Part shown: in pieces, positions 17,237-25,104 of the stretch
How the letters are laid out: the number at the start of each line of letters is the position of its first letter
Position numbering within the stretch: the first letter of the stretch is position 1
Assembly: GCA_027449865.1 (NCBI GenBank)
Contig: DAIDKV010000014.1
Location: 1-64,000, forward strand
Direction: 5' to 3'
From: Planctomycetales bacterium
GTDB taxonomy: Bacteria; Planctomycetota; Planctomycetia; Isosphaerales; Isosphaeraceae
Length of the DNA: 64,000 nucleotides
Program-made: the position numbers and the translations under genes
The notes under the pieces: model-generated
Databases searched by the model: none
What the model was told of the DNA's origin: nothing
The model's input: only the letters and a program-made list of their open reading frames with translations

Positions 17237-17827
17237 ATGGATTATTACTTGTTCCGTCCGGACAGACAGGACAGAACGGCCCGAGGTCGAATTCGGGCCA
17301 ACCTGGCCCGTAGCTATTCTCTGCCGGGTGTCGAATGTCCTGTCTGCGGCGAGACATGGTCTACGACCGGTGTTCAGTACCCGGCTATTGACCTCTTGTC
17401 GCTTGAGAACCATACGGCGTATTCGAAATCACGCGCCGTGGATTTGCGAGAGTTCGAGAAGCTCCGGCAAATTGTCCGGCCTCTCGTCACTGATGGCTGG
17501 GATCTTCCGCCTGGTACTGGGTTCGGAGCTCTATCGGGGAGCATTGGGGGCGAATATGGGCCCTGTTGTTGGGTCAATCTCTGGACTCCGCTCTTCAGCG
17601 AACAGAGGGTGTCCGTGCTGAATTCCAGGGAGATCGGGATTGTGCCCGCCAGGGTGCATTTCGCACATAGGCCTCCACACGGAGACCTTTACGAGCCTCA
17701 AATCCTCATGGGCGCTTACCTGACCTCTGGCATTCGGGAGATGGAACCCTGCGCGGGCAGTGGTCGTCGGGGATTCTCACGGCCGAAGGACCGGCTTTTG
17801 ATCCTGGATGAAGCGTCAGGGCCATGA
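17237..17827 (+). pseudogene. Double-CXXCG (SitI6-like) protein, truncated
   Basis: 196 residues from ATG 17237, which has AGAGGA 8 bp upstream. The first zinc motif CPVCG and the family stretches FEKLRQIVRPL, LPPGTGFG and the late RPKDRLLILDEAS are present. In the myxobacterial SitI6 immunity family a second CxxCG precedes that stretch, and about 40 more residues follow it. Here the second motif is CAGSG, with the second cysteine lost, and the frame stops two codons after DEAS. I infer a decayed, 3'-truncated copy cut at about 17815-17820. No SitA-like toxin gene is nearby. Confidence 0.6.
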
Positions 17828-17993
17828 CCCGTTTGTGTAGCTGCGCGACGTGCTCGGGCGATTGCCCGGCCTTCCGAAGGATCGCCTGGCGGGGCTCCTC
17901 CCGGACCGTTGGTCGGCACCGCCGGCAGGCGAAGCGGCGGCGGTCCCCGTCGAGTCGGCCCCGCTCCTCGGCTGAATGGTCGTCGGTCGTCAT
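17706..17993 (-). CDS. Possible cysteine-containing small protein fragment at a rearrangement junction
   Basis: A minus-strand frame from ATG 17993. The first 60 residues look protein-like: an acidic start, then a CRRC motif and a helix-like ILRKAGQSPEHVAQLHKRV. After about residue 58 it runs antisense through the truncated double-CXXCG gene and loses coding character. This suggests the 3' end of this gene was replaced at the same junction. I do not recognise the family. The rest of the 17828-18218 gap holds no other convincing gene. Confidence 0.3.
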   Translation of the reverse strand: MTTDDHSAEERGRLDGDRRRFACRRCRPTVREEPRQAILRKAGQSPEHVAQLHKRVMALTLHPGSKAGPSAVRIPDDHCPRRVPSPECQRSGKRP

Positions 17994-18218
17994 GTCGGCG
18001 GTGTGGCCCTGGTGATGTGCGACGACGAGCGAGTCCTGGGGCCAGCGTCACTTCCGGGCAGACGGGCGACGCATAGGTCCGAGCACCTGATGACTGGCGG
18101 AAGTCGGCCCGCCATCCCCAAGGCGGCGGGCGGAGCCGGGCCGCCGAGGGGACCGGGGTTCAGCGGACACACACGTCAGCCCCTCGACTCGAGTCAGCTC
18201 ATGTCGGATGCTGGTGGT

Positions 18219-20774
18219 ATGGAAACACCCCGCAACCGGCCCTGGTGGCGTGACCTGCGTCTCAGTGTGAGGGGACTGATGCTCGTGGTCCTGGCGGTCG
18301 CGAGCTGCCTGGGCTGGTGGCTGCATCGTGCACGCGTCCAGCGGCAGGCGGTGGCGGCCATCCGGGCGGCGGGGGGCTGGACCACCTACGAGTGGGATGT
18401 TCCCGGCGATCCCCAAACGCCCGGGTGGCGCCGATGGGTGGCGGAGCATGTCGACGTCGATCTCACCAGCTACGTCAGTCAGGTGTCGCTCCGTCCGAGC
18501 TGCGGCGACTCGGAACTGGCCCTGGTCGCCCTGTTCGACCGTCTGGAGTCTCTGGATGTTGGCGGAGCGAACGTGACCGCCGCCGGCATGGCGTCACTGA
18601 GGAAGCTGACCCGGCTCCGGAGCCTGAACCTGGAGTGTAGCCCAATCACGGATGCCGCGCTGGTTCACCTCGAAACGCTGACCGACCTCGAGAGACTGTC
18701 GCTGAATGGCACGCCGGTGACTGATGCGGGGCTGGTCCACCTGAAGGGTATGGCCAGGCTCCGAATGCTGGAACTCGCGAGTACGCAGGTTGGCGACGCG
18801 GGCATGGCCTCTCTCGGGGGGCTCCCGAGGCTGGGGTCGCTGTGGCTGCATCGCACGAAGGTCGGCGACGCCGGCCTGGCGCACCTGAGTCGCCTACCTC
18901 GGCTCGTGCAGCTCGAGCTCGACAGTACGTGGGTCACCGATGCCGGACTCGCTCACGTGGGAAGGATGACGAACCTGAGGGTGCTGAATCTCTCCCACAC
19001 CCAGGTCAAGGGTCCGGGACTCGCCCACCTGCGTTCCCTGGTCCGGCTTACTAGCCTGGACCTGACACGGGCGCCCGTGACCGACGACGGACTCGCGCAC
19101 CTGCCGCGCTTGACCGGGCTGAGCAGTCTGTATGTCGGCAAGACCCGGATCACCGACGCGGGTCTGGCCCACCTGGCGGGTTTGATCGGCCTGAAAGAAC
19201 TGTATATCGACGGTACTAACGTCAGCGATGCCGGTCTGCCGCACCTCGAGGGACTCTCACGGCTCAGCCAGGTGGTGGCCCACCATACCAGGGTCACCGA
19301 TGCGGGCAAGTCGCGGATCCTCAAGGCGCTGCCGAACCTCAACATCTACATCCCCTCTCCTGACGAGGCGGACGCCGCGGCGAAGGCGGAGAAGCCGCCG
19401 GAGGCCGGGCGTGACGGCGGCGTCGGGAGCGGGCGCCGGCTCTTCACGCCGGACGGCAAGCTGGTTTATGTGAACGTCTACTCGACTGCCCCCGGCGCCG
19501 ACCGGAACGACGTCGTCAAGTTCGCGAACGACGTCGTCATGCCCCGCCTCGGGCGTATCAAGGGCTTCGATTTGCCCAGGGAGCTCGCCAACCGCCACCC
19601 CGCCCTGCGGGTCCGACTGAACCCCGACCAGATGAGGGCCCACAACCTGTCGTCCGGGGACATCATCGAGGAACTCGACGTCCCGTCGTCGGGAGAGGTC
19701 CACCCGGGCGACGAGCTCGACGAGGCCATGGGGAAGGTGTATTCGGGGCAGGTGTTTCCGCTCAAGGCGTACGAGCTGATTGTGATCTGGCCATCCAGGC
19801 AGACCAACCAGATGGAAAGCTATGCATTCATGCCTTTGGGGTCGAGTCCCGACGGCAAGCTCGTGCAACTCAAGGACGTCGGCCGGGTGGAGCTGGCGCC
19901 TCCGTTCCTGGATATTTCCTCGGAGGTCGACGGGCATCCCGCAACGTCGATCGTCCTGAAGTCCCTCCCGGGCTGGAGCGCCGCCATCGCCATCGAAGCG
20001 ATTGAGAAGGACCTCGAGGAGCTGAAGGCGGCGGCGTTCCCTCCCGGCATGAGCGTCGAGGTCATTCCGCTCGATAGCCAGGACCTGATCTATGCGGTGA
20101 TCGAGTCTCCTCCGCGCTCGAAGCTTGAGTCCACGAGCGCCCGGTGCCGCGAGCTGGGTTCGATCGCCAGGGGCATCGATGGGATCACCTCGGTCTCCTC
20201 GCTGGCGGGTTACCAGATCCGGACGGAGGGCCACGGCCTGGCCGTGGGAACGTGCCTCATCCGCTTGAAGGACCGGTCGGGCCGCAAACTAACTTCGCGC
20301 CAGATCATCGAGACGCTCGAGGGAAAAAGCCGAACGTTGAAGGCCCATCTCGAGTTCTTCGAGCCGCCCGCGGTTTCGGTCTTCGTCGCGGCCGGGGGTT
20401 TCTCCGTACGCGTCCTGGACAGGACGCACTCGCACGATGACGGGCGGCCCGGAAGTGGGGCCGAGACGTTCATGGACGACCTGTTGAAACGCAAGAGCCT
20501 GGAAGGCTTGCTCAACTACCTGGCCGGCCACTACCCGCGACATGAGCTAACCATCAACAACGACGTCGCCAGGCAGAGAGGGTTGTCGATCGCGGATGCG
20601 CTGGAGAGCCTGGTTGTCATGATGGGCGACGATGTCCAGGCCGATGGGACATTCGAGAGGGTTGTTGAGGACTACTGGAATCGGTTCGCCAGGAACGGCC
20701 GCGGGGAGATGGTGCCATACCGCTCGTTCCTGCTGCTCAGGATGAAGCAACGATTGAAGGAGAGCGACCGCTAG
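18219..20774 (+). CDS. Membrane-anchored LRR protein fused to a transmembrane-less RND porter domain
   Basis: 851 residues from ATG 18219 (ATG 18201 is an alternative). Residues about 10-33 form one membrane helix, followed by a planctomycete-type linker. Eleven leucine-rich repeats of about 24 residues span about 118-377, each with a [VI]TDAGL-like core. Residues about 414-844 then follow an AcrB/HAE1-type RND pump: LRVRLNPDQMRAHNLSSGDI (PN2), VQLKDVGRVEL and KSLPGW. At ESPPRSKLEST the sequence jumps directly to the PC1 part, then continues through GGFSVRVLDRT and ends at GEMVPYRSF. No RND transmembrane helices remain, neither between the two halves nor at the end, and no proton-relay Asp pair. 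It cannot be a pump by itself; a binding or adaptor role is inference. Confidence 0.82.
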   Translation: METPRNRPWWRDLRLSVRGLMLVVLAVASCLGWWLHRARVQRQAVAAIRAAGGWTTYEWDVPGDPQTPGWRRWVAEHVDVDLTSYVSQVSLRPSCGDSELALVALFDRLESLDVGGANVTAAGMASLRKLTRLRSLNLECSPITDAALVHLETLTDLERLSLNGTPVTDAGLVHLKGMARLRMLELASTQVGDAGMASLGGLPRLGSLWLHRTKVGDAGLAHLSRLPRLVQLELDSTWVTDAGLAHVGRMTNLRVLNLSHTQVKGPGLAHLRSLVRLTSLDLTRAPVTDDGLAHLPRLTGLSSLYVGKTRITDAGLAHLAGLIGLKELYIDGTNVSDAGLPHLEGLSRLSQVVAHHTRVTDAGKSRILKALPNLNIYIPSPDEADAAAKAEKPPEAGRDGGVGSGRRLFTPDGKLVYVNVYSTAPGADRNDVVKFANDVVMPRLGRIKGFDLPRELANRHPALRVRLNPDQMRAHNLSSGDIIEELDVPSSGEVHPGDELDEAMGKVYSGQVFPLKAYELIVIWPSRQTNQMESYAFMPLGSSPDGKLVQLKDVGRVELAPPFLDISSEVDGHPATSIVLKSLPGWSAAIAIEAIEKDLEELKAAAFPPGMSVEVIPLDSQDLIYAVIESPPRSKLESTSARCRELGSIARGIDGITSVSSLAGYQIRTEGHGLAVGTCLIRLKDRSGRKLTSRQIIETLEGKSRTLKAHLEFFEPPAVSVFVAAGGFSVRVLDRTHSHDDGRPGSGAETFMDDLLKRKSLEGLLNYLAGHYPRHELTINNDVARQRGLSIADALESLVVMMGDDVQADGTFERVVEDYWNRFARNGRGEMVPYRSFLLLRMKQRLKESDR

Positions 20775-21287
20775 AACCCATTTCCCTCCACCGCCATTCA
20801 AGGTATGCCGGGTCGCCCCCCGAGGCCAGCCCGAACCTCCGAATGGGGTTGGCCGGACGCACACCGAATTCTCAGCCAGTCTCCCTGGCGAAGGCCTTCT
20901 TTTCCAGCAGCTCCTCGATGCATCGCGCCTGAACTTTTCTCCACCCCTGCGCCAAATGCTCGGTCTCGGTCCAATCGATCGAGGGCGACTTACGAAACGG
21001 CATTAGATGTCCTTCCCCGGACTTCGGGCGCAGAGCAACATGGAAAACCTCGATGTAATTCCTCGAGCAGCAACCCCACCGCGCGAACCGCGTCTGACTC
21101 CCCCTGCGTCTCGTCGACCTTCACCACCCTTTACGCCCCTCTGCCCCTGTCGTAGTCTGGGGCATCGCCCGATCGGGCCGCGCCGCGCGGGTTGGGCGAG
21201 GAACGGCGGTTCCGACCTCTCCCGTCCGGAGCCGGCCCGGTGAGCGAGGGCGCCCCGCGCCGACGTGCCAGGACAGGGGGAAACCGG
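20775..21287. other. 513-bp gap with only weak small frames
   Basis: No gene of clear family was found between the LRR-RND gene and the amino acid permease. Two short overlapping minus-strand frames stand out slightly: GTG 21124 to 20990 (44 residues, with AVGLLLEELHRG) and ATG 21003 to 20872. They may be remnants of one frameshifted gene. Confidence 0.4.
20872..21003 (-). CDS. Possible 43-residue protein
   Basis: ATG at 21003 is preceded by GGAAGGA at good spacing. The product begins MPFRKSPSIDW and then has a helix-like charged stretch (VQARCIEELLEKKAF). I do not recognise it. The frame is also open upstream of the ATG for about 40 codons, so it may be the tail of a degraded larger gene. 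Confidence 0.3.
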   Translation of the reverse strand: MPFRKSPSIDWTETEHLAQGWRKVQARCIEELLEKKAFARETG

Positions 21288-22784
21288 ATGCGGTCGTTCT
21301 TTGCCAGCTTCTTCCGCCGCAAGGAGATCGAGCAACTCCTCGGCGAGATGGAGGGCGCCGATCGTCTCAATCGGCGGCTCGGCCCCGTCCAGTTAACGGC
21401 GCTCGGCATCGGCGCGACGATCGGGACGGGCCTCTACGTCCAGACCGGCCGGGTCGCGAACGAGCTGGCCGGGCCGTCGATCATCCTCTCGTTCCTGGTC
21501 GCGGCGGTCGGCTGCGGATTCGCTGCGCTCTGCTATTCTGAGCTTTCGAGCATGGTCCCCGTCGCGGGGAGCGCGTACACCTTCGCCTATGCGACCCTCG
21601 GCGAACTGATCGCCTGGATCATCGGCTGGGACCTGATCCTCGAATATGCGATCGGGTCGAGCGCTGTTGCGGCGGCCTGGTCGAACTACTTCGATGCTCT
21701 GATGCGTAATGTCGTCGGCTGGTCGATCGATCCGAGATTGCAGTCGGCGCCCTGGGATTACAGCGTCAGCGAGGGGACGTTCTACCTCAAACAGGTGACG
21801 CTTGCCGACGGCCGGCTGGTGCAGGCCTGGATGAACGTTCCGGCGGTCGCGATCACGGCGATCGTCACGGTGATCCTGGTGATCGGCATTCGCGAGAGCG
21901 CGGGCTTCAACGCGGCGATGGTTCTGCTCAACGTGGCCGTGATCCTGACCATCATCGGCATCGGCGCCGCGTACGTCGATCCGGAGAACTGGCGGCCGTT
22001 CCTGCACCGCGAGCACGGCTGGCACGGCGTGGCGACGGGGGCGGGGCGAGTCTTCTTCGCCTACATCGGGTTTGACTCGATCTCGACCAACGCCGAGGAA
22101 GCGCGCCGGCCCGGCCGCGACCTGCCAATCGGGATCATGTCGGCGCTCGCAATCTGCACGGCGCTTTATGTCGCGGTCGCGGCCGTTTTGACGGGGATGA
22201 TGCCGTACTCGCAGATTGATGTGAGGGCTCCTCTGGCCGCGGCGCTTCAGGACCGCGGCCTGACCTTCGCCGGCGGCCTGGTGACGCTCGGCATTCTGAC
22301 CGGGATGACCAGCTCGCTGCTGGTCGGGAATCTGTGCCAGCCGAGGATCCTGATGGCGATGGCCCGAGATGGGCTCCTCCCTCGTGGTTTTTTTGCCGCG
22401 GTCCACGGGCGGTTTCGGACGCCCTGGAAGTCGACGATACTGGTGGGGGTCTTCGTCGCGACCGGCGCCGCGCTCGCTCCTCTGGAGTTTCTCGCTGACC
22501 TGGTGAGCATCGGGACGCTCTTCGCGTTCGTGATTGTCTCGGCGGCGGTTCTGGTGATGCGCGTGATCGAGCCGGGAGCGAGCCGGCCGTTTCGGACGCC
22601 GATGGTCGGCCTCGTCTCGACGATGGGGATATTGGTCAACGGCGCGATGATGTTCTTCCTTGGCCCCGAGAACTGGGGCCGGCTGTTTGTCTGGCTGGTG
22701 CTGGGTTTGATGATTTACTTCGGCTACTCGCGACGGCACTCCGCGCTTCGGTCTCGACCGGCCGAGCTGTCGACGGACCGATGA
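21288..22784 (+). CDS. Amino acid permease, APC superfamily (cationic amino acid transporter-like)
   Basis: 498 residues from ATG 21288, behind a GGGGGA ribosome site. Twelve or more membrane helices are evident. The first contains the substrate-binding signature GIGATIGTGLYVQTG, and FAYIGFDSISTNAEEARRP is the conserved motif of the CAT (SLC7A1-like) branch. These proteins exchange or import amino acids through the inner membrane. The N-terminal amphipathic segment (FFASFFRRKEIEQ) is typical for this branch. The MFS gene follows after 22 bp, so the two are likely co-transcribed. Confidence 0.9.
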   Translation: MRSFFASFFRRKEIEQLLGEMEGADRLNRRLGPVQLTALGIGATIGTGLYVQTGRVANELAGPSIILSFLVAAVGCGFAALCYSELSSMVPVAGSAYTFAYATLGELIAWIIGWDLILEYAIGSSAVAAAWSNYFDALMRNVVGWSIDPRLQSAPWDYSVSEGTFYLKQVTLADGRLVQAWMNVPAVAITAIVTVILVIGIRESAGFNAAMVLLNVAVILTIIGIGAAYVDPENWRPFLHREHGWHGVATGAGRVFFAYIGFDSISTNAEEARRPGRDLPIGIMSALAICTALYVAVAAVLTGMMPYSQIDVRAPLAAALQDRGLTFAGGLVTLGILTGMTSSLLVGNLCQPRILMAMARDGLLPRGFFAAVHGRFRTPWKSTILVGVFVATGAALAPLEFLADLVSIGTLFAFVIVSAAVLVMRVIEPGASRPFRTPMVGLVSTMGILVNGAMMFFLGPENWGRLFVWLVLGLMIYFGYSRRHSALRSRPAELSTDR

Positions 22785-22806
22785 TCCCGCGAAGCGGAAA
22801 GGACCG

Positions 22807-24090
22807 ATGATGGAGCCCTCCGGACGCCCTGCCCGATGGTACGAGGGCCTGACCGCGAGCCACTGGATCTTCCTGGCCGTCGCCTCGGCGGGCTGGATCT
22901 TCGATGTCTACGAGGGACAGCTCTTCACGATCTTCAAGACGCCGATGCTGACCGAACTGACCGGTAGCAAGGCGGCGGTCGACTTTCAGGCGAACATCGG
23001 ATTCGCGGCGTTTCTCCTCGGCGGTGCGCTCGGCGGGCTGGTCTTCGGCCATCTGGGCGACCGCTTCGGGCGGCTGAGGATCATGTCGGCGACCATCCTG
23101 GTCTACTCCGTCTTCTCGGCCCTCACGTACTTTGTCCAGGAAGTCTGGCAGGTCCACGCGCTCCGGTTCCTGGTCGCGCTCGGGACCGGCGGCGAATGGG
23201 CCGTTGCGGCGGCTCTCGTCGCCGAGACCTTCCCGACCCGAGCCCGCGCGGCGGCCTCAGGGATCTTCCACGCGTCGAGTGTGATCGGCGTCGGCCTCGC
23301 CGCCGTGACGGACCTCGTCTTCGTCGGACGGGCCGATTCATGGCGCGTTGGGTTCCTCGTCGGCCTGCTGCCGGCGCTTCTGGTGCTCTGGATTCGGATG
23401 AGCCTGCGAGAGCCCGAGCGAACGACCCCGAAGCCCGAGACAACCGAAAGCCGCGGCGGCGTCTCCGAGCTATTGTGGAATCCGACCTGGCGCTCGCGGG
23501 CACTCTTCGGGCTCGGTCTGGCGGCGGTCGGGCTGGGGACGTACTGGGGCATCTTCGCCTGGGGACCCGAACTGGCGAAGGCCGCGTATGCGGCGGGGCC
23601 CTCGCACGCCAGCGATCGATCGGCACAGTCGGCCGGCAGCATGGCCTACCTGCTGATGAACTTCACCGGAGGTGCGCTCGGGCTGCTCAGCTTCGCGCCG
23701 CTCGCCAATCGCCTCGGACGCCGAGGCGCCTTTGCGTTCTATCACGTCGGCGCCGGTATCCTGGCGCCGATCACTTACCTCGGCGGCTTCCCGTACGCAA
23801 CGACCCTGGCGCTGCTCTCGCTGATGGCCTTCTTCGTCCTGGGGATGCACGCCGGATACGCGATTTACTTCCCCGAGCTTTTCCCAACCCGGCTCCGCGC
23901 GACGGGTGCGAGCGTCTGCTTCAACCTGGGCCGGGTCCTGAGCGCGATCATCATGGTGATCCGCGGGACGCTCTACGACTGGCTCGGCGGGATGCCGCAG
24001 GCCGCCGCGCTGATCTCGTGTCTCTTCTGGGTCGGGCTGGTGATCCTCTGGTTCATGCCCGAGACCGCCGGGCGCGAGTTGCCGGAGTAA
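22807..24090 (+). CDS. MFS transporter (metabolite:H+ symporter-like)
   Basis: 427 residues with twelve predicted helices. The loop motif between helices 2 and 3 is GHLGDRFGRLRI, the A-motif of the major facilitator superfamily. The acidic pair at the start of helix 1 (FDVYEG), GTGGEWAVAAALVAE in helix 4, and the second-half PELFPTRLRATGASV repeat place it near the sugar/aromatic-acid/metabolite symporter groups. The substrate is not clear. Its last 38 bp overlap the 3' end of convergent uvsE. Confidence 0.88.
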   Translation: MMEPSGRPARWYEGLTASHWIFLAVASAGWIFDVYEGQLFTIFKTPMLTELTGSKAAVDFQANIGFAAFLLGGALGGLVFGHLGDRFGRLRIMSATILVYSVFSALTYFVQEVWQVHALRFLVALGTGGEWAVAAALVAETFPTRARAAASGIFHASSVIGVGLAAVTDLVFVGRADSWRVGFLVGLLPALLVLWIRMSLREPERTTPKPETTESRGGVSELLWNPTWRSRALFGLGLAAVGLGTYWGIFAWGPELAKAAYAAGPSHASDRSAQSAGSMAYLLMNFTGGALGLLSFAPLANRLGRRGAFAFYHVGAGILAPITYLGGFPYATTLALLSLMAFFVLGMHAGYAIYFPELFPTRLRATGASVCFNLGRVLSAIIMVIRGTLYDWLGGMPQAAALISCLFWVGLVILWFMPETAGRELPE

Positions 24091-24985
24091 CGCTCGCTTT
24101 CAGGTCCGACAGGAGCTGCAGCACGGCCACTTCCTTGGCCTTGGCCTCGACCTCGACGGTGAGGTCGAGCGGCTTCCAGCATTCGGGGAAGTCGGCCGGG
24201 TCGATGAAGTCGTGGTGCCGATGCGGCCTGGGACCGTCCCATCCCTCGATCGGGCTGGAGAGGTGGAACATCGGCTCGCGGTTCCAGGTCGCGACGGCCC
24301 GACGTGTCGCTTCGTCGACGTCGAGCCCGTCGGGCAGGCATCGATGGTGATGGACGTCGTAGACGAGTGGCAGGCCGGTCGCCTCGCAGATCGGGAGCAA
24401 ATCGGCCGGCGTGTAGGTCGTGTCGTCGTTCTCGACCGTCAGCCGCGAGCGGGCCGAGCTTGAGAGCCGATCGAGCGTTTTCGCAAAGGCGGCGAGAGCC
24501 TCGGACTTGTCGCCGAACGAGCCGCCGGCGTGGATGTTCAGGACGTCGGCACCAATCCACTCGGCGACCTCGGCCTGATATTCCAGCTCGCGAATCGAGG
24601 CGTCGACGACCTCGGGACGCCGAGAGTTCAGCACGACGAACTGGTCGGGATGGAAACAGGTTCGCAGGCCCTTCTCCGAGGAGACCGAATGGCAACGCTC
24701 GAACCGGCGGATGATCTCGTCGCCGTCGGGAAGATCGCCGATCGCGTATCCATACCGCGGATGCGTCTTCAGGGGGAGGATCTGGCTGTTCACCCGGAAG
24801 CAGCCGATCCCGACCCGGGCGCAGTAGCTCAGGGCTTCGAGGAGGGCGTCGGCATTGGCGAGGGCCAGCTCATTCACCTTCCGAAGCGCGGCCGAGCGAT
24901 CGAGCCGTCCGACGGCGGCGGCCGTTGTGTTTCGAAACCTGATCGGCTGATCGCGGAAGACGCAGCAGAGACCGAGGCGGAGCAT
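24053..24985 (-). CDS. uvsE: UV damage repair endonuclease UvsE (UvdE)
   Basis: 310 residues from ATG 24985. UvsE nicks DNA 5' of UV photoproducts and some other lesions, starting an excision pathway separate from UvrABC. The TIM-barrel metal site is visible: the N-terminal RLGLCC strand, RVNSQILP, CFHPDQFV, LNIHAGG, TVENDD and VYDVHHHRC. Length fits bacterial UvsE. It overlaps the end of the convergent MFS gene by 38 bp. It is divergent from the large secreted haem-type protein. A light-exposed aerobic habitat would fit, but that is inference. Confidence 0.94.
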   Translation of the reverse strand: MLRLGLCCVFRDQPIRFRNTTAAAVGRLDRSAALRKVNELALANADALLEALSYCARVGIGCFRVNSQILPLKTHPRYGYAIGDLPDGDEIIRRFERCHSVSSEKGLRTCFHPDQFVVLNSRRPEVVDASIRELEYQAEVAEWIGADVLNIHAGGSFGDKSEALAAFAKTLDRLSSSARSRLTVENDDTTYTPADLLPICEATGLPLVYDVHHHRCLPDGLDVDEATRRAVATWNREPMFHLSSPIEGWDGPRPHRHHDFIDPADFPECWKPLDLTVEVEAKAKEVAVLQLLSDLKASVTPATRARRSRA

Positions 24986-25104
24986 GCGATTCTCTCTTTC
25001 CGAAAGCCATACGGTTATTCTAGCAACACGGAAAGAGGCGTCCCGATTTCGAGGAAGACCTGGCCGTCGATACAATGTACGAGGAACGCCCAGGGAGCCT
25101 GCCC

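Noticed and set aside
21393-22739. Open frame of 448 codons antisense to the amino acid permease
   Set aside because: Composition is charged and repetitive, as expected from the reverse complement of a membrane protein gene in high-GC DNA.
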